Shown here piece after piece: positions 33,433 to 43,465 of a stretch of 64,000 nucleotides of DNA; within the stretch, counting starts at the first letter, position 1, and every line of letters starts with the position of its first letter. Below the pieces are notes generated by a model. It did not search any database. It had not been told where the DNA came from and worked only from the letters and a program-made list of their open reading frames with translations. Origin of the DNA: Flavobacterium sp. HJJ (GTDB taxonomy: Bacteria > Bacteroidota > Bacteroidia > Flavobacteriales > Flavobacteriaceae). Both the position numbers and the translations under genes were made by a program. Location: NCBI RefSeq assembly GCF_015351475.1, contig NZ_JADKPR010000011.1:62001-126000 (forward strand), given 5' to 3'.

Positions 33433-36400
33433 TTAAAAATAAGCTCTTAACTCAACGCTTCCTGTGTGAATGACGTCGCTTGTTTCACTTTTTCGCCCTT
33501 GGTAAATTAAATTCAAGTCTAAAAATTTAGTCAGGTTTACTTGGAATAAAGTTCTCCATGTAATGTTTTGCCCTTTTTGCAGACCTTCCAGCATTTGATA
33601 TCCCGCCGATGAATATTCGTTGCCGGTAAAGTCATTTTTATACAATGAGATTTCACTATTGATGTTAAATTTCGAACTGCCTGTATAACTGAATGCGGTG
33701 CCAAATCGGTTTTGTTCTAAAGTATCGAGACTCCCAATTTTATTTTCCTTGTTGAGGTATTCATAAAAAACATCCAAACTGATTTTGTCTGAAAACAAGT
33801 AGCTGATCTTTGGAAACCACGAATGACCTTCGATGTTATAGTTTTTTTCGGCAAAGGTGAGGGACTCTGTTTGGTTTTGAATGGTTTTACCAATTAGATC
33901 AAACAGCCAGCTTTTTTTTAGTAAATGCAGGTATTCCAATTGATGAAAACTGTTTTCATTTTTCAGTGTGCCAATGGACAATAGATTCTGGGTTTCATTT
34001 TTTGTAAAAGTATACGTAACCGAATGTTCTCTTTTTCCACGATTATAGGACAAACTATTCGTAAACGTTTTTATGAGTCCCAAAATAGCATCCGTAGAGG
34101 ATTCGAATGGATTGAGTTCTAAATGATCTCCGTCATTTTTGACTTTTTGATCCATAATAAAGGAGGTCTGCATGTAAAAATGAGATAAGGTTTTTTTGTA
34201 ATTGGTACTGTTTTGCCAAATAATAGGGTTGATGATAAATGATTGTGAGAATCTGTTTTGGTTGGTTTTGATATAAGTTTGATTGGGTAGAAATATTCGG
34301 GTGTACTTTGCCAAATCCGAAAATGGAGCGATTTCGAATTCTTCTAAATCTTTGATTCCGTTTCCGTTGTAATCATTCCAAGTGTATTTCCCCTGACCGG
34401 CTGGAACTTCAACATAAGTGTAATCCTGAAAAGGCATTGTTCCCGAATTGGTTTCATAACGGGTGTTGCTCTGAATCAATTTATTGAAAAACTGATCGTT
34501 ATATGTAATTCTGGAGTTGAGCGAAGGCGTGTTTTTTAAGGCAGGATCGGTATAATTCAATTGTCTGTAATTGATAAATATCGAAATATCACGGGTTTCT
34601 GTCTTCAATAATTTGGATTGAAAATTATAACTGTTTGAAGTGTTCACCCTCTGCAGTAATCCGTTTTGAACACTGTCGTTTATTCTTCTGGCGTAGCCCA
34701 ACTGAACATATACCTTTGTGCTGTCACCATGTCCTGCGTATATTCCGTATTGCGAAAAGCGCTGGCTCAACAAAGAGAATTTTTGTGCTGCCTTGTTGAT
34801 TTCCTGATTGTCCTCAAAGTGTAAAGAACCTCCAACCCAATTTTTTTTGTTATGATAACGAAACTGTGAAAGATTCCTCAAAAAAGTGGAAGCGTTTTCT
34901 ACGTCATCACTTTTTAGATAGCTCCCATCATTTTTTATGCTCCATTTTTTGAATTCAAAATTGGTGTTAAGATTGTTTTTTATCCCCGAATAGGTATTGG
35001 AAAGGGCTAATTTCTCAAATTCATAAGTAATGTTGGCTACCGTCGAAGAGTCTTTTTTTGGAACCAAACTAAAATTAAAACCAGTTCCCAGCAGACTTTG
35101 GTTTCCAGTTATTACAGATGAAGTGACATTCCAATCGCGGTAAAATTCAATGCTATTAATACGTTCTACGGGCTTAAAATTGGCTTGAACGGCTTGAAAA
35201 TTAGCAAATGCATCAATGTTCCATTTTTTGGAATAAAGACGTTGTTTTGCTTTGATTTCGCCAGATATTCCCTGATTGTTTGCGTCGTCTATGGAGGAAA
35301 ATAAATTTTGGTCATTGTTGCTCACTGCTAGTTCAAATGCTACAGCCGTTTTTTCGGAAGGATTGTATTTTCCAAAAAAAGTAGCCACCTGAGATTTCAA
35401 TGGTGCAATCAATTGAATGACTGGTTCATAATTTCCCTGTAAAACTCCGTTGACAGGAGCTGTATACTCAAATATTTTATCAACACTTGTTGGGTTGGTT
35501 AAAATATAATTCCCTTTAGCTTGACCGACTAAAGTAAACGTAACATTATATAATTCGTCATTTGGGTTTGTGGAATATGCATAGATTGTAGCAGTTCCTT
35601 GTGTGCTTTTTTTATACTGTATTTTTTTCTCGTCATAGTCGGCAACAATAGCCGATGGAGCGACCATCAAATGGGTATTGTCTCCAGCATCTTTCAAAAT
35701 CAAAGCTTGGTCTTGTGAAAGATTTTGCTGAACGGGCTGATTTTTCAAATCACTTTCTGAATATACGATGGCTCCAAAATTCCATTTTTTGTCCGTAAAA
35801 GTGCCTCCGTCATAAGTGATAAATCGGGAGTAATTGTTTTCGGAAAATTGGTATTCGACTACAATCCGCATTTCGGAAGTAATAGGAAATTGTGGTGTAA
35901 AGACAATCTCCCCCGAATTGTAATCAATAATATAATCGTTCTCCTGACCTCTCTTCAATAAAATGCCATTGACATAGACCCTTTCCGAACCAATGATGAC
36001 CAAAACATATAATTCACCATTTTTTCCGACCAATTTATAAGGTCCCTGATTGCCTTCCTGTCCTTTGAAATTACTGCTGGTGTAATTTCCAGTCACGAGT
36101 CCCCCCGAAGCAAAAACAGTTGTCTTTTTGTCTTCGTTTCCAAAGTTGACGGTTGTCAATAATCCCTGTATTTTCTTGTTGAAAGTAAGGAATCGAGTGT
36201 AGTTGTTGCCAATAAAAACATCACCCGCACGAACATTCCAGCTGTCGGTAAAAAGTTCCATGAAGATATTGTCATATTGGTTCAGCCGTTGGGAATAGCT
36301 TCCTTCCTGAACCGGAATGTTGGTATCCTGAATGGAGGCACGAATACTCACTTTATCCGATAGTTTCCCCGTAATCCTAAAGTCCAGTTTCGAATTGACT

Positions 36401-36867
36401 ACTGCATTTTGATTATTACCGACAGTAACACCTCTGGAAAGACTGCCATCTGTAATAAGTCCGTCAAACGGAATGTTTTTTGGAGACGTTGGGTTTTCGA
36501 TGCGGTATAAACTTTGATTAGTGGCATTGTTATCGATGATTTTACTGCTGTCGTAAATGGTATATTCCTTGGTTAAGAAATCAGGCAGTTTTAAATAGTG
36601 AACCGTCAGGGAATCAGTAGGGGGAATGTTTCGGTTTTTGAATAAAATAATGCCCTTTGGGAAGTTGACTTCGTAGGAAGTGCTGTCGACAATCTGGTTT
36701 TTATGATCCAAAATTTTAAAAAAACTAGGATTGATACTCACTTGTTCCAAATGAATGGTATCTGTAGTAAAAGCTATTTTTTTGGTGCTGTACGCCGAGT
36801 CTATTTCCTGAGCCTGAAGTCCAGAAAAATATAAAATGACAATCCAAAATAGTACTTTTTTTAGCAT
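33433..36867 (-). CDS. Large outer-membrane beta-barrel protein, function unknown
   Basis: 1,144 residues with a signal peptide (VLFWIVILYFSGLQAQ). The first 350 residues hold beta-rich domains (SLSRGVTVGNNQNAVVNSKL, then MELFTDSWNVRAGDVFIGNN). The rest is an extended series of alternating amphipathic strands ending in TGSVELRAYF, as in outer-membrane barrels. An EF-hand-like calcium loop, DYNGNGIKDLEE, sits in the C-terminal half. It is too short for SprA and has no TonB plug. Similar proteins are widespread in Bacteroidota without a known role. It is monocistronic. Confidence 0.8.
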   Translation of the reverse strand: MLKKVLFWIVILYFSGLQAQEIDSAYSTKKIAFTTDTIHLEQVSINPSFFKILDHKNQIVDSTSYEVNFPKGIILFKNRNIPPTDSLTVHYLKLPDFLTKEYTIYDSSKIIDNNATNQSLYRIENPTSPKNIPFDGLITDGSLSRGVTVGNNQNAVVNSKLDFRITGKLSDKVSIRASIQDTNIPVQEGSYSQRLNQYDNIFMELFTDSWNVRAGDVFIGNNYTRFLTFNKKIQGLLTTVNFGNEDKKTTVFASGGLVTGNYTSSNFKGQEGNQGPYKLVGKNGELYVLVIIGSERVYVNGILLKRGQENDYIIDYNSGEIVFTPQFPITSEMRIVVEYQFSENNYSRFITYDGGTFTDKKWNFGAIVYSESDLKNQPVQQNLSQDQALILKDAGDNTHLMVAPSAIVADYDEKKIQYKKSTQGTATIYAYSTNPNDELYNVTFTLVGQAKGNYILTNPTSVDKIFEYTAPVNGVLQGNYEPVIQLIAPLKSQVATFFGKYNPSEKTAVAFELAVSNNDQNLFSSIDDANNQGISGEIKAKQRLYSKKWNIDAFANFQAVQANFKPVERINSIEFYRDWNVTSSVITGNQSLLGTGFNFSLVPKKDSSTVANITYEFEKLALSNTYSGIKNNLNTNFEFKKWSIKNDGSYLKSDDVENASTFLRNLSQFRYHNKKNWVGGSLHFEDNQEINKAAQKFSLLSQRFSQYGIYAGHGDSTKVYVQLGYARRINDSVQNGLLQRVNTSNSYNFQSKLLKTETRDISIFINYRQLNYTDPALKNTPSLNSRITYNDQFFNKLIQSNTRYETNSGTMPFQDYTYVEVPAGQGKYTWNDYNGNGIKDLEEFEIAPFSDLAKYTRIFLPNQTYIKTNQNRFSQSFIINPIIWQNSTNYKKTLSHFYMQTSFIMDQKVKNDGDHLELNPFESSTDAILGLIKTFTNSLSYNRGKREHSVTYTFTKNETQNLLSIGTLKNENSFHQLEYLHLLKKSWLFDLIGKTIQNQTESLTFAEKNYNIEGHSWFPKISYLFSDKISLDVFYEYLNKENKIGSLDTLEQNRFGTAFSYTGSSKFNINSEISLYKNDFTGNEYSSAGYQMLEGLQKGQNITWRTLFQVNLTKFLDLNLIYQGRKSETSDVIHTGSVELRAYF

Positions 36868-37025
36868 AAATAGTATAACTCCAAAGTGCCAAAATTAGTG
36901 TATATTATTTTATGATATGTTAAATGACATAAACTGGAGAAATGGCACGCGGATGACACGATTTTTTGCTTTTCGATAGAGTTGAGCTAAAGTCGAGACT
37001 TTTTAAAAAGTTATAAGAATTATTG

Positions 37026-37033
37026 TATATTTG
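37026..37033 (+). promoter_or_regulatory. -7 promoter element of the thioredoxin-like gene
   Basis: TATATTTG matches TAnnTTTG. It would give a 5' leader of about 100 nt before the ATG at 37139. Confidence 0.45.
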
Positions 37034-37138
37034 ATAAAAGTAGAGTCTGGTTTTTATCAAGGTTATTTACCAAATTTGGAATGATAGGCTTAAATTTTAT
37101 TAGACCATAAAAAAGTATACCAATTTATAAAGACAATT

Positions 37139-38464
37139 ATGAACAAGCTATTGATGCCTTTTATTTTCAGTTTATTCTTCTTGAATTTATGTGTAGGACA
37201 AATTCCAAAGGAAGCGTTTACATTATCCAATTCCCTCAGCGGTTTGTGGGACAATGGAGAAACAGAAAAAGCTGTTGAATCTTCTATGGAATTATACCGT
37301 TTATATCCGCCAATGTTTATTGACAGAATTCATAATACACTTTCCCAACGATTGCAGAACTCTTTATATGCACAAAAATACCTGGAACAACTCTTTCTTA
37401 AAAAAAATGAGAAAATTAACAGTATCATAGCCCCAATTTATTTATGGAGCAAATCAATAAGTGCAAAAAACGAGAATGATTTTAAGAAGATTTTAGAAGA
37501 GCTAAATAGTACTTCAAAAGATAGCGTAAATTATGAATCTAAGGCAGAGAGATATAATCTTTTGATAGTGCAGGAATTAGATAAACAAAAAGCCATAGAT
37601 AATATAAGCAAAGAAAAAATAGTACAGTCAAATATAAAGAAGTTGGAAGCTTATGATTATATCGTTAAAATTAAAGCTGGCAGATTAGAGGGTGAGAAAA
37701 GAGCCTGGTATAGATATATTTTGGCTTATAGTTATTACAGTTTGTATAGTATTAATCCAAATATTGAAGAATTTTTAAAAAAAGCTTCGGATTACAGTCC
37801 CGACTTAAATGACAAGCTATACGATCATGCCTATTTTTATGATGTGGTTCTTTTAACTGGTAATACTAATGAATTTGTATTTCAGGCTAAATATCAAAAA
37901 TATTTAGTTGAAAATAATCGAAATTCGGAAGCATTGGTTTTGTTAAGCGATATTGCTTTTGGAACTCCTTCAGATTACAATTTAAAATCATTACAGGAGT
38001 TTTATGGAAAATTAAAAAGTAATATTTCATTTGGAGATTATTGGACTAGTTATATACATAAAAAGGGTAAACCTGTTCCTAAATTAAAGATACAATTTGA
38101 AAGTGAAGAATTAGATTTAACTGTAAAACCTAACAAATGGATTTATATTGATGTTTGGGGTACTTGGTGCAGTCCATGCGTAAAAGAACTACCGGACTTA
38201 CAATCCTTATTTGTTGAGAATAGTAATAATTCGAAGTTAAAGGTTTATACTTTTTCGTTCGCTTCTCAGAACTTGTCGGATTTTATGACTAAAAATAAAT
38301 ATACATTTCCTGTTAGCGAAATTGACAAAAAAACGAATGATTTATTTGAAGTGACTGGTTATCCTACCAAAATACTGATTTCACCTGAGGGTAATTTCAT
38401 AAAAATACCTTTTGGAGTAGACTCGAAAACATATATTAAGAACTATACAACGATGGTGAATTAA
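37139..38464 (+). CDS. Periplasmic thioredoxin-like (TlpA/ResA-type) protein
   Basis: 441 residues. A signal peptide (FIFSLFFLNLCVGQ) is followed by a long helical, TPR-like N-terminal region of about 300 residues. A C-terminal thioredoxin fold has the redox motif WGTWCSPCVKELP and the cis-proline segment VTGYPTKILISPEG. It should reduce or exchange disulfides in the periplasm. The helical region probably selects partners. It is AT-rich and stands alone between a divergent gene and a convergent one. Confidence 0.86.
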   Translation: MNKLLMPFIFSLFFLNLCVGQIPKEAFTLSNSLSGLWDNGETEKAVESSMELYRLYPPMFIDRIHNTLSQRLQNSLYAQKYLEQLFLKKNEKINSIIAPIYLWSKSISAKNENDFKKILEELNSTSKDSVNYESKAERYNLLIVQELDKQKAIDNISKEKIVQSNIKKLEAYDYIVKIKAGRLEGEKRAWYRYILAYSYYSLYSINPNIEEFLKKASDYSPDLNDKLYDHAYFYDVVLLTGNTNEFVFQAKYQKYLVENNRNSEALVLLSDIAFGTPSDYNLKSLQEFYGKLKSNISFGDYWTSYIHKKGKPVPKLKIQFESEELDLTVKPNKWIYIDVWGTWCSPCVKELPDLQSLFVENSNNSKLKVYTFSFASQNLSDFMTKNKYTFPVSEIDKKTNDLFEVTGYPTKILISPEGNFIKIPFGVDSKTYIKNYTTMVN

Positions 38465-38672
38465 TTAGATGTTATTGCTTGCCGTTAAAAAGAGTTTTTT
38501 TGTGAAATAAGGAATATTACAGATTTTAAAAGCCTTATTCGAACTTCTATTAGTTTTTGTTTACAATGAGGCAAAGCAATTAATCAATTTTAGATAGGAT
38601 TCAGATTAGTTCTAATTTCAGGTTTAAAAAAAATTCAGCGTAAATCCGTTCAATATATCATCCGTCTGCCAT

Positions 38673-38710
38673 AAAAAAATGGAAGCCAATTTCTCAGCTT
38701 CCATTTTTTT
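38673..38710. terminator. Bidirectional terminator
   Basis: AAAAAAATGGAAGC pairs with GCTTCCATTTTTTT, between the thioredoxin-like gene (+) and aspartokinase (-). The rest of the 38465-38759 gap holds only short CTGCAGA-type repeats at 38722-38757. Confidence 0.8.
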
Positions 38711-38759
38711 ATTGTAATTTTTTAGTCTGCCATCTGCAGACTAAAATCTGCTATCTGAC

Positions 38760-40016
38760 CTAATTCTCTTTAGTCACAATTTGCATTGTTTCTCTGCTTA
38801 CCTGCTTTAACAATACAGTTTTGTTTTCTTCTACCGTTTGAGCAGCGTTTTCATTAAAATGTCTGATAGTGTACAGCGTAACATTTTCGGTAAAATCCAC
38901 TTTGAATTTTTTCGAAAGGATTGCGTTACAGTCATTGAAGTTTCCAAATTTATCTTCAACACAAACAGAGAAACTGATTGCCGAATTCTGAATAAGGTTT
39001 ACTTTTAACTTGAATTGGTGGAATAAGCCAAAGATTTCACTGATGTTTTCTTCCATGATGAAAGAAAAATCTATTGATGAAAGAGAAATCAATAATTGGT
39101 TTCTTTTTACAATGAAACAAGGTAAATACGGTTCTAAATCCTCTCCTTTAGAAACAGATGTTCCTTTTAGCGTTGGATTGATAAACGATTTAACGTATAA
39201 CGGAATTTCTTTTTTCTGTAACGGCTGTAATGTTTTTGGGTGAATTACCGATGCTCCGTAAAAAGCCAACTCGATGGCTTCACGATACGAAATTTGGTTC
39301 AGCAGACTTGCATTTTCAAAATATCTTGGGTCAGCATTCATTACTCCGGGTACGTCTTTCCAGATGGTTACGCTCTCGGCATTTAGACAGTATGCAAAAA
39401 TCGCAGCGCTGTAATCAGATCCTTCACGGCCTAATGTGGTTGTGAAATTATTCTCGTCAGAACCTAAGAATCCTTGAGTAATATTTAAGATTTTGCGTTT
39501 AACGTTATTCGCAATATTTTTCTGTGTCAATTCCCAGTCTACTTCTGCATCACGGTAAGTAGAATCTGTTTTTACAAAATTTCTAACATCCAGCCATTGT
39601 GTCTGAATTCCTTTGAAAGACATAAAATGACTCAGAATTGTTGTCGATATTAGTTCCCCGAAGCTTACGATCTGATCGTAAACAAAGTTATAATTTGGTG
39701 ATTTATTATGAGCTAAGAAATATTCTAAGTCTGCAAATTGAGTATTTACAGCTGTAAAAACTTCATTTTTTTCATCTTCAAATAAATCCAAAAGGATTTG
39801 ATTGTGATACTTTTTAACTTCCTGCACCGATGAATTTAATTCTGGTGATTTGTCAAAATAATTTTTGATAACATCTTCGAGTGCATTAGTCGTTTTCCCC
39901 ATTGCCGAAACAATTACCAATACATCTTCATAACCTGCTTGCTGTAAAACGTCATAAACGTTTTTAATACCGGCTGCATCTTTTACTGATGCACCGCCAA
40001 ATTTGAATACCCTCAT
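38760..40016 (-). CDS. Monofunctional aspartokinase
   Basis: 418 residues. It phosphorylates aspartate at the start of lysine, threonine and methionine synthesis. The amino-acid kinase domain starts KFGGASV, with VIVSAMGKTTN, SFGELIST and the ATP-site segments TLGREGSDYSA and VWKDVPGV-like WKDVPGVMNADPR. The C-terminal third holds ACT-like regulatory sequence (LISLSSIDFSFIMEENISEIFGLF). No homoserine dehydrogenase is fused. It lies 56 nt downstream of a GNAT gene and is probably cotranscribed. Confidence 0.92.
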   Translation of the reverse strand: MRVFKFGGASVKDAAGIKNVYDVLQQAGYEDVLVIVSAMGKTTNALEDVIKNYFDKSPELNSSVQEVKKYHNQILLDLFEDEKNEVFTAVNTQFADLEYFLAHNKSPNYNFVYDQIVSFGELISTTILSHFMSFKGIQTQWLDVRNFVKTDSTYRDAEVDWELTQKNIANNVKRKILNITQGFLGSDENNFTTTLGREGSDYSAAIFAYCLNAESVTIWKDVPGVMNADPRYFENASLLNQISYREAIELAFYGASVIHPKTLQPLQKKEIPLYVKSFINPTLKGTSVSKGEDLEPYLPCFIVKRNQLLISLSSIDFSFIMEENISEIFGLFHQFKLKVNLIQNSAISFSVCVEDKFGNFNDCNAILSKKFKVDFTENVTLYTIRHFNENAAQTVEENKTVLLKQVSRETMQIVTKEN

Positions 40017-40072
40017 TTTTATTCAGATTTAAATTTCATATTTCAGATTTTCAGTCTGAAATTATTCACTTT

Positions 40073-40552
40073 TTATTTTAATTTGTTTTCTACAAAATAA
40101 TTAATAGCTGTTTCGTCCATTTGAGCTACGCGCCATTCGTCTAATATTTTTGCTCCCGATTTTTTATAAAAATCAATTGCAGGAGTATTCCAGTCCAGTA
40201 CGTTCCATTCAATTCTTCGGACTTTGTCTTTCTGCCCCTGTTTGATAACTTCAGAATATAAAGCATAGCCAAGTCCTGTTCCGCGCATACTTTCCTTTAC
40301 AACTAAATCTTCCAGATGGATTGTCCTTCCTTTCCAAGTAGAGTAACGGTAATAATACAATGCAATCCCTACAATCTGCTCCTCAGCTTCGGCAACAAAA
40401 ACTTCAAACAAAGGTCTGTCTCCAAAACCATCTCGAATAAGATCATCTGCAGTAATTAAAACAGCATCTGGCTCTTTTTCGAATACCGCCAATTCCTGAA
40501 TCAATGCCAGAACACCATTCATGTCTTCTTTTTGTCCTTTGCGTATTTTCAT
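40073..40552 (-). CDS. GNAT-family N-acetyltransferase
   Basis: 159 residues. The acetyl-CoA motif is LVVKESMRGTGLGYALYSEV (R-x-x-G-x-G/A), preceded by the strand VFVAEAEEQIVGIALYYYR. The end, WNVLDWNTPAIDFYKKSGAKIL, resembles the spermidine/diamine acetyltransferase subgroup, but the substrate is not proven. It is divergent from fbp. Confidence 0.88.
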   Translation of the reverse strand: MKIRKGQKEDMNGVLALIQELAVFEKEPDAVLITADDLIRDGFGDRPLFEVFVAEAEEQIVGIALYYYRYSTWKGRTIHLEDLVVKESMRGTGLGYALYSEVIKQGQKDKVRRIEWNVLDWNTPAIDFYKKSGAKILDEWRVAQMDETAINYFVENKLK

Positions 40553-40723
40553 AGATTTGTATTATTATTCTATAATTCTATTAAAAAACAGACGATTACA
40601 CAGTTGTTTTTTATGGAAAATGTAGCAAATATACAATACTGAGAAACTAAGTAAGCATTATTTTTTTCATTATAACAAAAAAAACGATATTTGTGACTTC
40701 AAAATAACTACATCGATTTCGTA

Positions 40724-41743
40724 ATGGAAGAAAGAAACAAAACATTAGGCGAATTTATCATTGAAAATCAAAAGGCTTTTCAATATTCTTCGGGTGAATT
40801 ATCGAGAATCATTAATTCAATCCGGCTGGCGGCCAAAGTTGTTAATTATAAAGTAAACAAGGCTGGATTAGTTGATATTGTCGGAGCAGCTGGTGAACAG
40901 AATATTCAAGGGGAAGATCAGCAGAAACTGGATGTTTATGCCAATGAAATTTTCATACAGACCTTGATTAACCGCGAAATTGTCTGTGGCATTGCATCCG
41001 AAGAGAACGATGATTTTATAACTGTGCAGGGAAGTGATAATAGCCATAACAATAAATATGTGCTTTTGATGGATCCATTGGACGGCTCGTCCAATATTGA
41101 TGTAAACGTTTCTGTTGGGACTATTTTTTCAGTATACAGAAGAATCACGCCAATAGGAACTCCAGTAACATTAGAGGATTTTCTGCAGCCGGGTGTAAAT
41201 CAGGTAGCAGCGGGTTATGTAATTTATGGAACATCGACGATGCTGGTTTATACTACAGGACACGGTGTAAACGGTTTTACGCTTAACCCGGCGATTGGGA
41301 CTTTTTATCTTTCGCATCCTAATATGAGATTTTCTAAAGATGGAAATATATATTCGATTAACGAGGGAAATTATGTTCATTTTCCGCAAGGTGTAAAAGA
41401 TTATATCAAATATTGTCAGCTCGAAGAAGAAGACCGTCCGTACACTTCTCGTTATATAGGAAGTCTTGTTGCTGATATTCACAGAAATATGATAAAAGGA
41501 GGTATTTATATATATCCGACAAGCACTAAATCGCCAAAAGGTAAACTGCGTCTGCTGTACGAATGTAATCCTATGGCTTTTATTGTAGAACAGGCCGGCG
41601 GAAAAGCTTCGGATGGTTTTGACCGCATTATGGAAATTCAGCCTGCAGAACTGCATCAGCGTGTTCCTTTCTTTTGCGGAAGCTTAAATATGGTTGAAAA
41701 AGCCGAAGAGTTTATGCATAAAGCAAAATTGAGTAAATATTAA
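40724..41743 (+). CDS. fbp: Fructose-1,6-bisphosphatase, class I
   Basis: 339 residues. It hydrolyses fructose 1,6-bisphosphate in gluconeogenesis. Metal-binding signatures are ASEENDDF and [21 protein letters not shown], with the substrate loop [23 protein letters not shown] and the conserved [21 protein letters not shown]. All class I residues I can recognise are present. Confidence 0.95.
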   Translation: MEERNKTLGEFIIENQKAFQYSSGELSRIINSIRLAAKVVNYKVNKAGLVDIVGAAGEQNIQGEDQQKLDVYANEIFIQTLINREIVCGIASEENDDFITVQGSDNSHNNKYVLLMDPLDGSSNIDVNVSVGTIFSVYRRITPIGTPVTLEDFLQPGVNQVAAGYVIYGTSTMLVYTTGHGVNGFTLNPAIGTFYLSHPNMRFSKDGNIYSINEGNYVHFPQGVKDYIKYCQLEEEDRPYTSRYIGSLVADIHRNMIKGGIYIYPTSTKSPKGKLRLLYECNPMAFIVEQAGGKASDGFDRIMEIQPAELHQRVPFFCGSLNMVEKAEEFMHKAKLSKY

Positions 41744-41754
41744 AGTGCAATTGC

Positions 41755-41837
41755 GAATTGAAAATTACGAGTACACTATGCAGTAATAAGTATAAAATCT
41801 TACCGAACAGCATTCCGTAATTTGTAATTTTCAATTC
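41755..41837. repeat. Inverted repeat between convergent genes
   Basis: GAATTGAAAATTAC (41755-41768) and its exact reverse complement (41824-41837) enclose about 55 nt. It could act as a terminator-like structure for fbp and the TerB-like gene, although no long T-run follows. Confidence 0.5.
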
Positions 41838-41844
41838 ATAATTA

Positions 41845-42276
41845 TTATTTATACATGTTTTTCATTTCATACAAAAAAGTTTCTTCATCTACCGCCATGT
41901 CTACTAATTTGAGTGCTTTATTTACAATATAATTTACATTGCCAGGAGTAAAACCTAAGGCTAATGCAAATTTAATCAATAAATGTTCCTGCAAATCGCC
42001 CAATTGGTGGTCGCGGTGTACAATTCTTGCCAGCTTATAAAGAGCTTCCAGTCTTTCTATATATAAGTAGGGAGCGTTGATTGGGTATTTTGATGGATCT
42101 TCTAAAATTTCGTCGTACTCTTCTTTAGAAATCTGAAGTGCCAAAGCTAATTTATCCAAAAAATTCTGCTCTTGTTCAGTGATATTGCCATCAGCGTGGG
42201 CAACACGCACAATGGCTGAAAAATGACCTCTGTTTTTTTGAATGTTTTCGCTGTTGAATAAATCTGAAAAAGGCAT
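41845..42276 (-). CDS. TerB-family protein
   Basis: 143 residues of mostly helical sequence. The motif HADGNITEQEQNFLDKLALALQIS is the TerB/DjlA-type acidic metal-binding helix pair, followed by a second repeat-like half (LLIKFALALGFTPGNVNYIVNKAL). The family is linked to tellurite resistance and to metal or envelope stress. No other ter genes are nearby, so the role here is open. Confidence 0.85.
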   Translation of the reverse strand: MPFSDLFNSENIQKNRGHFSAIVRVAHADGNITEQEQNFLDKLALALQISKEEYDEILEDPSKYPINAPYLYIERLEALYKLARIVHRDHQLGDLQEHLLIKFALALGFTPGNVNYIVNKALKLVDMAVDEETFLYEMKNMYK

Positions 42277-42428
42277 AATGTTAATGTTTAAGGTTTGATA
42301 TAAAGTTAGTTAATTTTTTAGTACTAATTTTACTTTTTGTCCGTTTTTAATATCATTGATTTCTAATATTTCATTTTCAAAATTAATCGTAAGTTTACGT
42401 CCCCATATCAATTTAATTCACTTTAGCA

Positions 42429-43019
42429 ATGTCAGAATTTTTAATATACTTTCAGATAGGTTTAAAGCATGTATTGGATGTACATGCTTATGATCATGTT
42501 TTGTTTTTGATTGCATTATCGGTACCATTTTCTTTTAATGACTGGAAAAGAATACTGCTTTTAGTGACTATATTTACATTGGGACATACTGCAGCACTTT
42601 TTCTTTCGGTTTTTGAAATTATTACTGTCAAAGTAAATGTTGTTGAATTACTGATTCCCATTACGATTTTGATAACCGCTTTCTATAATTTATTTACCGC
42701 AGGGAAAACCAGTAAAAACGGCAGTGTTAATCTGGTTTTTATAATAACGTTATTTTTTGGAATTATCCATGGATTGGGTTTTTCAAATTATTTTAAAACA
42801 TTATTGGGAGGCAGTGCTGCCTCAAAATTACTGCCAATGTGCGAATTTGCATTAGGAATAGAAGCGGCTCAGATTACGGTTGTTATTGTAGTCTTGATTT
42901 TGTCATATATAGTGCAGACCGTTTTTCGATTTTCAAAAAGAGATTGGGCTTTAGTAATGTCGGCATTTATAATTGGCGTAGTTTTACCAATGATTGTAGA
43001 AAGCGAAATCTGGAAATGA
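42429..43019 (+). CDS. HupE/UreJ-family membrane protein
   Basis: 196 residues with about six membrane helices. The characteristic HVLDVHAYDHVLFLIAL near the N-terminus, TLGHTAALFLSVF and the later FFGIIHGLGFSNYF carry the histidines typical of HupE/UreJ metal permeases. It lacks the usual signal peptide and large N-terminal domain of longer relatives. Its end lies 10 nt before the deaminase gene, so it heads a four-gene unit. Confidence 0.85.
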   Translation: MSEFLIYFQIGLKHVLDVHAYDHVLFLIALSVPFSFNDWKRILLLVTIFTLGHTAALFLSVFEIITVKVNVVELLIPITILITAFYNLFTAGKTSKNGSVNLVFIITLFFGIIHGLGFSNYFKTLLGGSAASKLLPMCEFALGIEAAQITVVIVVLILSYIVQTVFRFSKRDWALVMSAFIIGVVLPMIVESEIWK

Positions 43020-43029
43020 TAAAGATTTT

Positions 43030-43461
43030 ATGGAGAAAGTTAAATTGAATAAATACGATAAAGCGTATCTTAGAATTGCAACAGAATGGGGTTTATTGTC
43101 TTACTGCAAAAGAAAGCAGGTTGGAGCGATTATAGTAAAAGACCGAATGATTATATCGGACGGGTACAATGGAACCCCGTCAGGATTTGAAAACTGCTGT
43201 GAGGATGAAGACGGATTAACCCGCTGGGATGTGCTGCATGCCGAAGCCAATGCAATCTTGAAAGTTGCAAGATCCACACAATCCTGCGAAGGAGCCACTT
43301 TATACATTACGCTTTCGCCATGTAAGGAATGCAGTAAGCTGATTCATCAGTCCGGAATAAAAAGAGTGGTGTATCATAACGGTTACCGAGACGATTCCGG
43401 AATACAATTTTTGATAAAAGCAGGTATAGAAGTAGAGCATATTCCCGTTTTAGAAGATTAA
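43030..43461 (+). CDS. Deoxycytidylate (dCMP) deaminase
   Basis: 143 residues. It converts dCMP to dUMP for thymidylate synthesis. The zinc site is formed by HAEANAIL and the SPCKECSKLI cysteines. The N-terminal KRKQVGAIIVKDRMIISDGYNGTPSGFENC is diagnostic of the family and includes an extra cysteine pair. It lies 4 nt upstream of the S41 protease gene. ComE-like assignment is an alternative. Confidence 0.93.
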   Translation: MEKVKLNKYDKAYLRIATEWGLLSYCKRKQVGAIIVKDRMIISDGYNGTPSGFENCCEDEDGLTRWDVLHAEANAILKVARSTQSCEGATLYITLSPCKECSKLIHQSGIKRVVYHNGYRDDSGIQFLIKAGIEVEHIPVLED

Positions 43462-43465
43462 TAAA

